From Paenibacillus allorhizosphaerae (GTDB lineage: Bacteria; Bacillota; Bacilli; Paenibacillales; NBRC-103111), in NCBI RefSeq assembly GCF_910594985.1, contig NZ_CAJVCE010000001.1, positions 1-64,000 of the forward strand: a stretch of 64,000 bases of DNA. The letters are read 5' to 3'. Position numbers and translations under genes: made by a program. Positions 35,688-43,242 of the stretch are shown here, piece after piece. Each line of letters opens with the position of its first letter. Within the stretch, counting starts at the first letter, position 1. Below the pieces are notes generated by a model that was not told the origin of the DNA, ran no database searches, and saw nothing but the letters and a program-made list of their open reading frames with translations.

Positions 35688-37154
35688 TTATAAATCCGCG
35701 ATACCCGGCCCATAATCGGCGGTTGCTACGGTGACGTACTTGTTAAAAATCGTATCTTCAGACTGGAAAGCATGCCGCCACATCCGTTGGTACATCTCTT
35801 TTTTGAGCGACGCCATTTCGGGCAGCTCGGCAAGGTTGTTCATTTCATACGGGTCATTCCGCACATCGTACAGCTCGTCGATATCGGTTGGGTGATAAAC
35901 GAATTTATACTGATTCGTCCTGACCATTCGGCTTGTGTAATAAACTTCGACTCCGTTGCATTGAGCGTATACCGATTCCCGCCAACCGTCGGGCTCTGCA
36001 TCGTCGAAGAACGGCATCAGACTGGCGCCGCTGCATTTGTTCAGCTTTGATGCACCGGCAACATCGATTAATGTGGGAGCAATGTCCATCAACGTGACAA
36101 AATGTTCGACGGTTTTTCCGGGACTTTTGATCAAGCCGGGGCAATGTGCAACCAGCGGTACTCTGTACCCTTCGTCAAAATGGCTCAGTCCTTTCGCATA
36201 CAATCCGTGTGCCCCGGCATGTTCCCCATGATCGGACAGAAACAGCACCAGCGTATTATCCAGCTGCTCGTTACGCTGAAGCGCATCCACTACTTCGCCG
36301 AACAGATCGTCGATCATCGAACAATAGCCCCAGTAATGGGCGATCGATTCCTTGACTTCTTGCTCCGACAAGATGTCGAACACTTTCCGCATTCTCCTGT
36401 ATAAGGCCGGCTTATCCGTTAGTGTGTCATTGTAGTTGGGCGGCAGCTCGATGTCATCCGGGGAGTACATGGTTGCATACTTTTCCGGAATAATGAACGG
36501 ATCATGCGGACCGGTGACACCGATATACAGGCACCACGGCTTTTCACCGTCTTTTAGTCTGTCCAGTTGCTCGATCCCTTTTCTAACGACTCGGTAATCT
36601 CCCAATTCTTGAAGAGCTTTTGGCGAAGTCCCGTATAACTGCACGTTCCCCCATCCCGGTCTTACGATCTCCCCTTTTTTCCGGGAGGCTGCCGATAGAT
36701 CCTCATCGATCTGCGCCTTGTTCTCTCTCCACTTATCCCGGTGTATGCCCATATATGCTCCCACGCCCGCATTGACGTGGAGCTCTTCCCAGCCTCTGTC
36801 TTTTGGATTCTCTGTTGCGGAAACATGCCATTTTCCGCTGAAAAACAGCTGATATCCCGCTTCCTTCAGCTTCTCGGAAAACGTCTCGACTCCGGGTTTC
36901 AAGGATCGGCAGATGGCCTGTTCATTAGAGACGTTGTTGTAAATCCCATGCTGCGAAGGGTACAATCCCGTCATAAAAGAGGCTCTTGCCGGACAACAAT
37001 GAGCCATCGGCGGATATGCGTTCGTGAAGCGAATCCCGTCCCTGGCGATGCGATCCAAATTTGGGGTTCGGCAAGGGTGTCCTGGAAGCGTTACTTGCGC
37101 TTGCTGCTGGTCGGTCATAAATATAAGAATGTTGGTCCGGTTGTGCTTCGACAT
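35688..37154 (-). CDS. Cytoplasmic type I sulfatase i
   Basis: Sulfatase, 488 residues. Formylglycine motif CCPAR, the modified residue being Cys53; Cys54 is a second, non-motif cysteine. GKWHVSATENPKDRG near residue 108, LSDHGEHAGAHGLYAKG near residue 305. AAAGGAGAG ribosome site. No signal peptide. Starts 67 bases after SBP f and heads a run of four intact sulfatases. Confidence 0.94.
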   Translation of the reverse strand: MSKHNRTNILIFMTDQQQAQVTLPGHPCRTPNLDRIARDGIRFTNAYPPMAHCCPARASFMTGLYPSQHGIYNNVSNEQAICRSLKPGVETFSEKLKEAGYQLFFSGKWHVSATENPKDRGWEELHVNAGVGAYMGIHRDKWRENKAQIDEDLSAASRKKGEIVRPGWGNVQLYGTSPKALQELGDYRVVRKGIEQLDRLKDGEKPWCLYIGVTGPHDPFIIPEKYATMYSPDDIELPPNYNDTLTDKPALYRRMRKVFDILSEQEVKESIAHYWGYCSMIDDLFGEVVDALQRNEQLDNTLVLFLSDHGEHAGAHGLYAKGLSHFDEGYRVPLVAHCPGLIKSPGKTVEHFVTLMDIAPTLIDVAGASKLNKCSGASLMPFFDDAEPDGWRESVYAQCNGVEVYYTSRMVRTNQYKFVYHPTDIDELYDVRNDPYEMNNLAELPEMASLKKEMYQRMWRHAFQSEDTIFNKYVTVATADYGPGIADL

Positions 37155-37220
37155 ATTATAAACACTCTCCTTTACAGGTTTATGGTGATTACCGACGGCA
37201 ATTTTCTATAGCAGGTTCAT

Positions 37221-38510
37221 CTATCTCTTTAATTCCGCTTCGATCAGCTTGTTCGCTGTATCCTCCGCTTCCCGCAGCGCCGTATTAATGTCCGCTTCCC
37301 CTTTCATCACTTTGTTGATTGCTGGCCCGATCTGGCTTTTGGCAATATCCGTAAATTTGTCATTATAGCGGTTAACCGCCGGCGTATTATATAATATGGC
37401 TTTTACGTTTTTTCCTTTCAATGAATGAAGATTGGAGCCAAAGTTTTCTTTCATTGCGGGATCCTTCAAGCCGGTCAAACGGCCGCGCTTATTCATCTCC
37501 GATTGATTCGCTTCCTCCGTTACAATCTCCATCACCTTGAAAGCCGCATCCTTATGTTTGCTTGTTGAAGTCATCATCAGCATGTGCGTTGCGGCCTCTG
37601 CGTCTATTCTCGGTGCTTCCGGAAATGTCGGGAACGAAACCAGGTCCCAATGGACCGGCTTCCCTTGATTATGCAAATCCTCCAGCTCTCCGATCCTGGC
37701 TCCCTTCGCAGCCGACATCGCCAAAACCTGGTCTTTCTGAAACGTTGCTATATTGTTCGGCGGCTGATTGCCCGGAATATCCGTAACGGCTTTATGGGCC
37801 TGGAACACGCGTACCCAACCGTCGCCGCTCAGAGTAGCTTTTTTCGTATTGGGATTATAGGCGCTGAGCGATAGCTGTTCCGCTTTAAGTTCTACTCCGC
37901 CTGGATGGAGGCCGTAATATTGCTGCCCGTCGTCGATTCGGGTCAGCTGCCTGGCTAGTTTCGTCACTTCTTCCCATGTCATGCCATCTTTAGGGTAAGG
38001 AACACCAAATTTATTAAAGATATCCTTGTTGTAAAATAGCGCCGTGAAATTAATCGAAAACGGAATCGCGTAGATTTGGCCTTGTGCTCCAAGAGACTTG
38101 ATCGTTTCGATGACATTGGATTCAAAACGGTTCAAGTCAAATTTGTTCGCTTTAATCAACCCCGATAAATCCTCGGCTGCATTTAGATCTTTGAATGTTC
38201 GGACTCCTGCACCGTTCGTGAAGACGAGGTCCGGCATGTTTCTGCTGGACACAAAGCTTTCCGGCGTTTTCTCTTTGTCGGCGTGTATGAGCTCTATATC
38301 AATATGCGGATATTTCTTTTTCACCGGCTCGGCGATCAAAATACGGAATTCCTCATCGCTGATATTCGCTCCGCGCTGGTACATTATCAGTTTGACGGGC
38401 TCGAAACGGCTTTTATCGGCATGTCCGGTACCGCCAGTCTCCCTCCCGCCGCAGCCGGAACTGATCAGGATGAAACCGGTAAGCAGCATGAGCAATCGAT
38501 TATTTTTCAT
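37221..38510 (-). CDS. Extracellular sugar-binding lipoprotein f
   Basis: Solute-binding lipoprotein, 429 residues from the ATG at 38510 (AAGGAG ten bases upstream). Lipobox ISSGC, Cys20. Close copy of SBP b (shared MYQRGANISDEEF, FGVPYPKDGMTWEEV, GQQYYGLHPGGV and GRLTGLKDP segments). Same strand and short gap to sulfatase i, so co-transcription is likely. A terminator hairpin lies 44 bases before its start. Confidence 0.93.
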   Translation of the reverse strand: MKNNRLLMLLTGFILISSGCGGRETGGTGHADKSRFEPVKLIMYQRGANISDEEFRILIAEPVKKKYPHIDIELIHADKEKTPESFVSSRNMPDLVFTNGAGVRTFKDLNAAEDLSGLIKANKFDLNRFESNVIETIKSLGAQGQIYAIPFSINFTALFYNKDIFNKFGVPYPKDGMTWEEVTKLARQLTRIDDGQQYYGLHPGGVELKAEQLSLSAYNPNTKKATLSGDGWVRVFQAHKAVTDIPGNQPPNNIATFQKDQVLAMSAAKGARIGELEDLHNQGKPVHWDLVSFPTFPEAPRIDAEAATHMLMMTSTSKHKDAAFKVMEIVTEEANQSEMNKRGRLTGLKDPAMKENFGSNLHSLKGKNVKAILYNTPAVNRYNDKFTDIAKSQIGPAINKVMKGEADINTALREAEDTANKLIEAELKR

Positions 38511-38553
38511 AACGGTCAGCTCCTTCTTTTTATTTAAGTCACAATGAACAATG

Positions 38554-38593
38554 AAAAGTCTTAACAATTCAGCCCTGAAATGTTAAGACTTTT
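38554..38593 (-). terminator. Terminator between sulfatase j and SBP f
   Basis: 13-bp perfect stem: AAAAGTCTTAACA with TGTTAAGACTTTT, 14-base loop, T-rich on the minus strand. Lies just after the sulfatase j stop and just before SBP f. Confidence 0.75.
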
Positions 38594-38600
38594 ATTCATT

Positions 38601-39956
38601 TCAAGATTTGGATTGTGAGAGAAATTTACGGTACGACTCCGTTACCGGATCATACGTGGAACTCATTGCATAGAGCAGCTCTTGTCTCATATCGTTCACA
38701 ATGCATTTATAATCCGGCAGGTCAATCAAATTATTCAGAGCGTCGGGATCTTTCTCGAAATCGTATAATTCTTCTTTTTCCCTGTATTGAAAAAAACGGA
38801 CTCTGGCCGCTACCGACTCATCCAGCTCCGCTGCTTTCTGCATCGCTTTGAAGCTCATACCGTTTTGCGACTCGTTAACGAAAACGTTCTCTTGATCGGA
38901 CCAGTCGTTATAAATGTATCCGAACTGCTTGTTTTGCACGCAGCGCATCGGGTAATCGCGCTTCCCCGAAGTCTGGTTAAATACCGTAAATACTTTCGTT
39001 CGATACGGCTGCGTCTTGCCGAAGAGCAGATCTGCGAATGACCTGCCGTCCACTCCGCCCGCCTTAGAAAGTCCGACGGCCTGCAGTATGGTCGGCATAA
39101 AATCGATCCCGGAAATAAAATGCTGCTCATCCACCGTCCCCGGTTCGATTTTACCCGGCCAACGAGCGATCCATGGCGTCCGGGTGCTGGTCAAATAACA
39201 GTTCGTTTTGGCAAAAGGAAAGGCCATTCCGTTATCGCTTAAAAACATGACAAGCGTATTATCCTCCTGTCCCGATTCCTTAAGCGCTCTTACAATTTCC
39301 CCTACCGTGCAGTCGCAGCGATGGACAGAAGCAAAATATTGTGCGAGCTCTATACGTACATCCGGAAGATCAGGTAAAAATCCCGGAACTTCGATTTCAT
39401 CGGGCGCAAATCGTCGCGTTACTTCCGTATGCCGGCCAAACTTCTTGAATTCCTGTTCGCTTCCTGCAAATGGGCGGTGCGGATCGTGAGAATTGGCCAT
39501 AAGGCAAAATGGCTCTCCCTCTCGAACCGCATCCTCTATAAACTGCTTCGTATATCGGTAATATACGGAAGGATCCCGGCCATAGCCATTGGCTTCATCC
39601 TCCGTGCGGACGTAGGCATCCCAATAAAACTTGTCGGAGGGTGCCAAATGCGTTTCTTTGCCAATAATGCCGTTTCGGTATCCTGCCTTCTTCAGCAGCT
39701 CCTGCAGCGTGACCACATCGCGGTTTATCGGACCGAAGCCGAGCGCTCCGTTGCGGTGCGGGTATTTGCCGGTCATAAGCACCGATCGGGAAGGCTGGCA
39801 CACCGCAATCGTCATATGTGCGTGTACGAACCGGATCCCTTCCTGGGCCAGCCGATCGATGTTCGGCGTTATTCCAGGAATTCCGCATCCCGCAACCCCC
39901 GGTGAATTATAGTTCAAATCGTCAGCGGTAATGAGCAGTATATTCGTTCGAGTCAT
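38601..39956 (-). CDS. Cytoplasmic heparan-type sulfatase j
   Basis: Sulfatase, 451 residues. Metal site NILLITADDLNYNSPG, formylglycine motif CQPSR with Cys53, motif II IIGKETHLAP near residue 98 (GKETH, as in heparan N-sulfatase-like enzymes), FLSDNGMAFPFAKTN near residue 235. No signal peptide. First intact gene of the sulfatase region; preceded by an SBP remnant and two inverted repeats. Confidence 0.93.
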   Translation of the reverse strand: MTRTNILLITADDLNYNSPGVAGCGIPGITPNIDRLAQEGIRFVHAHMTIAVCQPSRSVLMTGKYPHRNGALGFGPINRDVVTLQELLKKAGYRNGIIGKETHLAPSDKFYWDAYVRTEDEANGYGRDPSVYYRYTKQFIEDAVREGEPFCLMANSHDPHRPFAGSEQEFKKFGRHTEVTRRFAPDEIEVPGFLPDLPDVRIELAQYFASVHRCDCTVGEIVRALKESGQEDNTLVMFLSDNGMAFPFAKTNCYLTSTRTPWIARWPGKIEPGTVDEQHFISGIDFMPTILQAVGLSKAGGVDGRSFADLLFGKTQPYRTKVFTVFNQTSGKRDYPMRCVQNKQFGYIYNDWSDQENVFVNESQNGMSFKAMQKAAELDESVAARVRFFQYREKEELYDFEKDPDALNNLIDLPDYKCIVNDMRQELLYAMSSTYDPVTESYRKFLSQSKS

Positions 39957-39993
39957 TGAATGTATTGTCCATCCTTTCTAAACGTTGAAGTCC

Positions 39994-40345
39994 CTACTTT
40001 TTGGCGTTTTTTATTTCCGCAAACACGTGATTTGCCTGATCGTCTGCAATCCGAAGTATTTTGTCGACATCCGCACCGTTCTGCCCCATATTTTTTTGCG
40101 CATCGGCAAGCACTGCATAAATTTTGTTGTCAAACACCGTACTGACCGGAGCGGTGCAGGCTTTTCCTTGAATAATCCTTCCAGGTTTTCCTTTGAATAT
40201 ACCGAGTTCCTCGGTATACGATTTTTTGAATTCCGAGTTAAACCATTTCTCCCGGGTGACGCCGTATTTCAAAGTGTTCACCATATCGTGATGCCAATCG
40301 TTTGAACGGTGATCAAAATAACTCAGTATTCCTATGATATATATT
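39994..40345 (-). pseudogene. C-terminal remnant of an extracellular solute-binding protein
   Basis: The frame (LSYFDHRSNDWHHDMVNTL, then KYGVTREKWFNSEFKKSYTE, and the end ADDQANHVFAEIKNAKK) matches the last quarter of family 1-type SBPs. No signal peptide or N-terminal body is left. The ATG at 40284 has no ribosome site. It probably was the SBP of the sulfatase j unit. Confidence 0.6.
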
Positions 40346-40350
40346 GGAAT
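40328..40350. promoter_or_regulatory. Inverted repeat ATTCC-N13-GGAAT, copy 1
   Basis: First of two similar sites upstream of the sulfatase j unit, flanked by AGT and TAAT in both copies. Confidence 0.4.
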
Positions 40351-40516
40351 TAATCTTAATTTTAAATTATCCGTGTCGATTGTGGAATATCATTATGTTT
40401 TCCTCTATTTATCATTATGTCGAATCCTTCCACCGCCTCTCGATAGGCCGGTTGCCCTCACGTTGAAGCATCCTCCTTGAACAATGTCAATATCAACTCA
40501 ACCGCAATAATATAGT

Positions 40517-40539
40517 ATTCCAATATAATAAATCGGAAT
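40517..40539. promoter_or_regulatory. Inverted repeat ATTCC-N13-GGAAT, copy 2
   Basis: Second copy with the same arms and 13-base spacer, 189 bases from the first, just downstream of the AraC gene. Candidate binding sites of that regulator. Confidence 0.4.
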
Positions 40540-40597
40540 TAATGCAGCATTTAATCAAAGTTATACAATGATGTATGAGAATAACTATTTAGTTCAT

Positions 40598-41482
40598 CTA
40601 TACTTGATTGTCTATCTGCTTTAGTTTTACGGATGCTTTTATCCTATAATCCGTTGGGGAAACACCAAAAAAATTATAAAAAGCGCGGGAAAAAGAATAC
40701 AGATCCGGATACCCGGTGGAGAGCGAAATTTCAGTAATACTTAAGGTTGTATTCATCAGCATCTCGCTGGCCCTTTCCATACGAAGCTTTATCAAATATT
40801 GTCTGGGGCTCATGCCGAGCAAACGGTTAAATTCATTGTAAAAATGTGAACGGTGCACTCCCGCGACCTGAACGGCCTCCATCACCGATATCCCTTCCAT
40901 AAAATGGGTATTAATAAAATCTATGCTTCTCATTAACCATTCGTTGACGTATGCCTTACTCGGTAAACCGCTTTTATTATTCATTAACATGTCAAAAATG
41001 TTGTATAAGGCGACTTGTGTTTTCAGCCCAACGTTTTGTTCCTTTTTAGCAACGAGGTTGAACAATTTTTTGATCCACTCATATAAATCAGGAGTCAAAC
41101 AATTACGAAGGAAGGGTTGGTCTTCAGAAACACCGATAAGCTTCAAAATGGAAGAAGCCTGGACTCCGTTAAAAGCGATCCAACACATTTGCAAAGGTAA
41201 CTCCGAATCGAAGTCGACAACATTGTAACTATACTTTATGTTCGGATAGAGGCAAAATATATCTTTTGGCTTCAAATGGACCACTTCGTTTCCATGCGAG
41301 AGGAAAACCGATCCGCTGATAATAAAGTGAACGGAGTAACAATCGATAATCCGCGTGCCAACAAAATAATTTGGTTTTGCTCTGTTTTGTCCAACACGGA
41401 GCGGCCATATTCCGCCCAATTTTTCACACTCCGATGGCGTGTGACGGTAATTTTCCCTAAATTCGTACGAATACTCCTTCAT
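40598..41482 (-). CDS. AraC-family regulator with cupin-type sensor
   Basis: Transcription activator, 294 residues. An N-terminal cupin-like domain (residues 30-150) senses a ligand; two helix-turn-helix motifs follow (VAGVHRSHFYNEFNRLLGMS near residue 215 and LSTGYPDLYSFSRAFYNFFG near residue 260). The ATG has AGAGGTGG upstream. Lies immediately upstream of, and on the same strand as, the sulfatase region, making it the best candidate regulator of that region. Confidence 0.92.
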   Translation of the reverse strand: MKEYSYEFRENYRHTPSECEKLGGIWPLRVGQNRAKPNYFVGTRIIDCYSVHFIISGSVFLSHGNEVVHLKPKDIFCLYPNIKYSYNVVDFDSELPLQMCWIAFNGVQASSILKLIGVSEDQPFLRNCLTPDLYEWIKKLFNLVAKKEQNVGLKTQVALYNIFDMLMNNKSGLPSKAYVNEWLMRSIDFINTHFMEGISVMEAVQVAGVHRSHFYNEFNRLLGMSPRQYLIKLRMERASEMLMNTTLSITEISLSTGYPDLYSFSRAFYNFFGVSPTDYRIKASVKLKQIDNQV

Positions 41483-41523
41483 GAATCCACCTCTTACTTC
41501 AATGTTTCATCCATAGGTTGATC

Positions 41524-41578
41524 AAAAAAAAGACGTAGCCTCCCGTCCATTTAACAAAATGAAACGTAAGCTGCGTCT
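41524..41578 (-). terminator. Terminator downstream of the NmrA 2 gene
   Basis: Minus strand: AGACGCAGC pairs with GCTACGTCT (one G-T pair), followed by eight Ts. About 140 bases after the NmrA 2 stop; the 41600-41640 stretch between holds short ATATGAT repeats. Confidence 0.65.
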
Positions 41579-41718
41579 CCGGAGTTCCGGTTGAACACAC
41601 AAATATGATTAATATGATAAATATGGTAGCACGGTCCATCCGAAGTGTCAATTTGTATATCATTCGTGCCAATATCGTGAATTGACATTACGAAAGGCCG
41701 GTTATGAATGGAGTTCGA

Positions 41719-42591
41719 TTAATTTGTTGGAGAGATTCCGTTAACGATTTGAGTCAATGCCTCACGGATCGAAGTAATCGGGCGACCGAGCAGTTTTTCA
41801 AAATCGTTGCTTTCGATCTGCAGTGTGCCTTCCCGGATTCCCTGCTGAATCCCTACGAGTATGGGGATGACGAATTCGGGTACACCTGCGCCTTTCATGA
41901 TGTCGGCATAAGTGGTGTCGTCAACCTGTTGCACGGATACCTTCTTGCCTAATACCGTGCCAAGAGCAGATGCCAGCTCTTCTTGAGTCAACGGTTTCCC
42001 CGAAAGCTCATAAATCGTATTCTCGTGTCCGTTCCCCGCTAATACTGCTGCAGCCGCCTCCGCGTAATCTTGTTGCAGTGCCCACCCCACCTTGCCGGAT
42101 CCGGCAGAGGTTACCCAAGGAGCTCCTGCCATCACGCCTTGAATGCTTGAAATTTCATTCTCCAAGTACCAGTTGTTGCGTAAGAAGGAGTAAGGAATGC
42201 CCGTTTTGACGATGGCTTCTTCCGTAGCGCGGTGAACAGGAGCAAGGAAATTCGCGCTTTCCGTTGCATTGGCTATGCTGGTATATGCAATAAATCGAAC
42301 ACCGGAACGCTCTGCAGCGGCTACGGCATTGGTGTGCTGACGAATTCTTGTTTCAGTGTCTCCATCCGCAGAGATAATCAATAATCGATCGATATTTGCA
42401 AAGGCTGAATTCAATGTTTCCGGACGGTCAAAATCCCCTTGCCGAACTTCTACCCCACGCGCACGTAACCCTTCCGCTTTCTCTGGATTGCGGACACTTA
42501 CAGCCAGTTGACTCGCTGGTACAGATTTCAATAGCGTCTCTACAATTTTCGTTCCTAATCTCCCTGTCGCGCCGGTGACTAACATTTTCAT
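41719..42591 (-). CDS. NmrA-like NAD(P)H-binding oxidoreductase 2
   Basis: NmrA-group short-chain dehydrogenase, 290 residues. Cofactor motif MLVTGATGRLGTKIV near residues 3-17, FDRPETLNSAFANIDRLLIIS near residue 60, SVQQVDDTTYADIMK near the end. Similar to quinone or azo reductases such as YtfG. GGAGG ribosome site. Upstream lies an Rrf2 regulator and two matching operator-like inverted repeats; this mirrors the MarR-NmrA pair at 13383. Confidence 0.9.
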   Translation of the reverse strand: MKMLVTGATGRLGTKIVETLLKSVPASQLAVSVRNPEKAEGLRARGVEVRQGDFDRPETLNSAFANIDRLLIISADGDTETRIRQHTNAVAAAERSGVRFIAYTSIANATESANFLAPVHRATEEAIVKTGIPYSFLRNNWYLENEISSIQGVMAGAPWVTSAGSGKVGWALQQDYAEAAAAVLAGNGHENTIYELSGKPLTQEELASALGTVLGKKVSVQQVDDTTYADIMKGAGVPEFVIPILVGIQQGIREGTLQIESNDFEKLLGRPITSIREALTQIVNGISPTN

Positions 42592-42630
42592 TTTCTATTC
42601 CTCCAAATCTAATTTGTTGTAGTTGTTATT

Positions 42631-42653
42631 GTTATAACCTTTATAGTTACAAC
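42631..42653 (-). promoter_or_regulatory. Rrf2 operator 1
   Basis: GTTATAAC-N7-GTTACAAC, an inverted repeat 40 bases upstream of the NmrA 2 start. Confidence 0.65.
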
Positions 42654-42692
42654 AAGTTTATAAAATAAAAGCTCACTTTAAGGAGCTCTCAT

Positions 42693-43109
42693 TTATTTGA
42701 ACCTTGCTATGAGTTGGCTCAAAGTCGTTCGTGCCAACCTGTGTTCCATTGCAGATTGAGCTTCGTTCAACTCGGATTGGAGAACCGACTCAATGTTCCG
42801 CCCGACCGGACAACGTTCATTCGGATCTTCGTGAAAACGGAATAATTGGTTTTCTTCAATCACATTTACAGAGCGATAAACATCAAGAAGCGTTATTTCA
42901 TCAGGTGTCTTGAGCAGAGAAGCGCCTCCCACCCCCGGCCGTACTTCCACTAGTCCCGCTTTTTTCAGCATTCCCATAATTCTTCGAATTACCACGGGAT
43001 TTGTATTTACGCTACCTGCGATGAAGTCCCCGGTGCATTCGTTTGAACTGACAGCAATCAGGGAAAGAATATGAACAGCGATTGAGAAACGCGTGCTTAT
43101 TTGTTTCAA
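42693..43109 (-). CDS. Rrf2-family transcriptional regulator
   Basis: Winged-helix repressor of the Rrf2 family (YwnA/HypR-like), 138 residues. The helix-turn-helix covers about residues 22-60 and includes RRIMGMLKKAGLVEVRPGVGGASL. TTG start with a GGTGGTGATG stretch upstream. A single cysteine is near residue 25 and another near 99, with no three-cysteine iron-sulfur set, so thiol or disulfide sensing as in HypR is possible. Two matching inverted repeats suggest control of itself and of NmrA 2. Confidence 0.9.
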   Translation of the reverse strand: MKQISTRFSIAVHILSLIAVSSNECTGDFIAGSVNTNPVVIRRIMGMLKKAGLVEVRPGVGGASLLKTPDEITLLDVYRSVNVIEENQLFRFHEDPNERCPVGRNIESVLQSELNEAQSAMEHRLARTTLSQLIARFK

Positions 43110-43122
43110 TTACATCACCACC

Positions 43123-43145
43123 GTTGTAACCATTATAGTTACCAC
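43123..43145 (-). promoter_or_regulatory. Rrf2 operator 2
   Basis: GTTGTAAC-N7-GTTACCAC, almost the same as the site at 42631, just upstream of the Rrf2 start. Confidence 0.65.
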
Positions 43146-43242
43146 CAAAAGTAAAGTCAATAAGAAAAGGCCACCCACCTTATCGGCAGCCCTTTCCAGA
43201 TGTATTATAAGCTCTCGTCCCGTTTAATATTACCGCAATAAA

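Noticed and set aside
19575..39956. Sulfatases read as possible phosphonate monoester hydrolases or phosphodiesterases
   Set aside because: All carry the C-x-P-x-R formylglycine motif, and the split among several subgroups with SBPs and TauD fits sulfate ester use better; some could still act on phosphonates.
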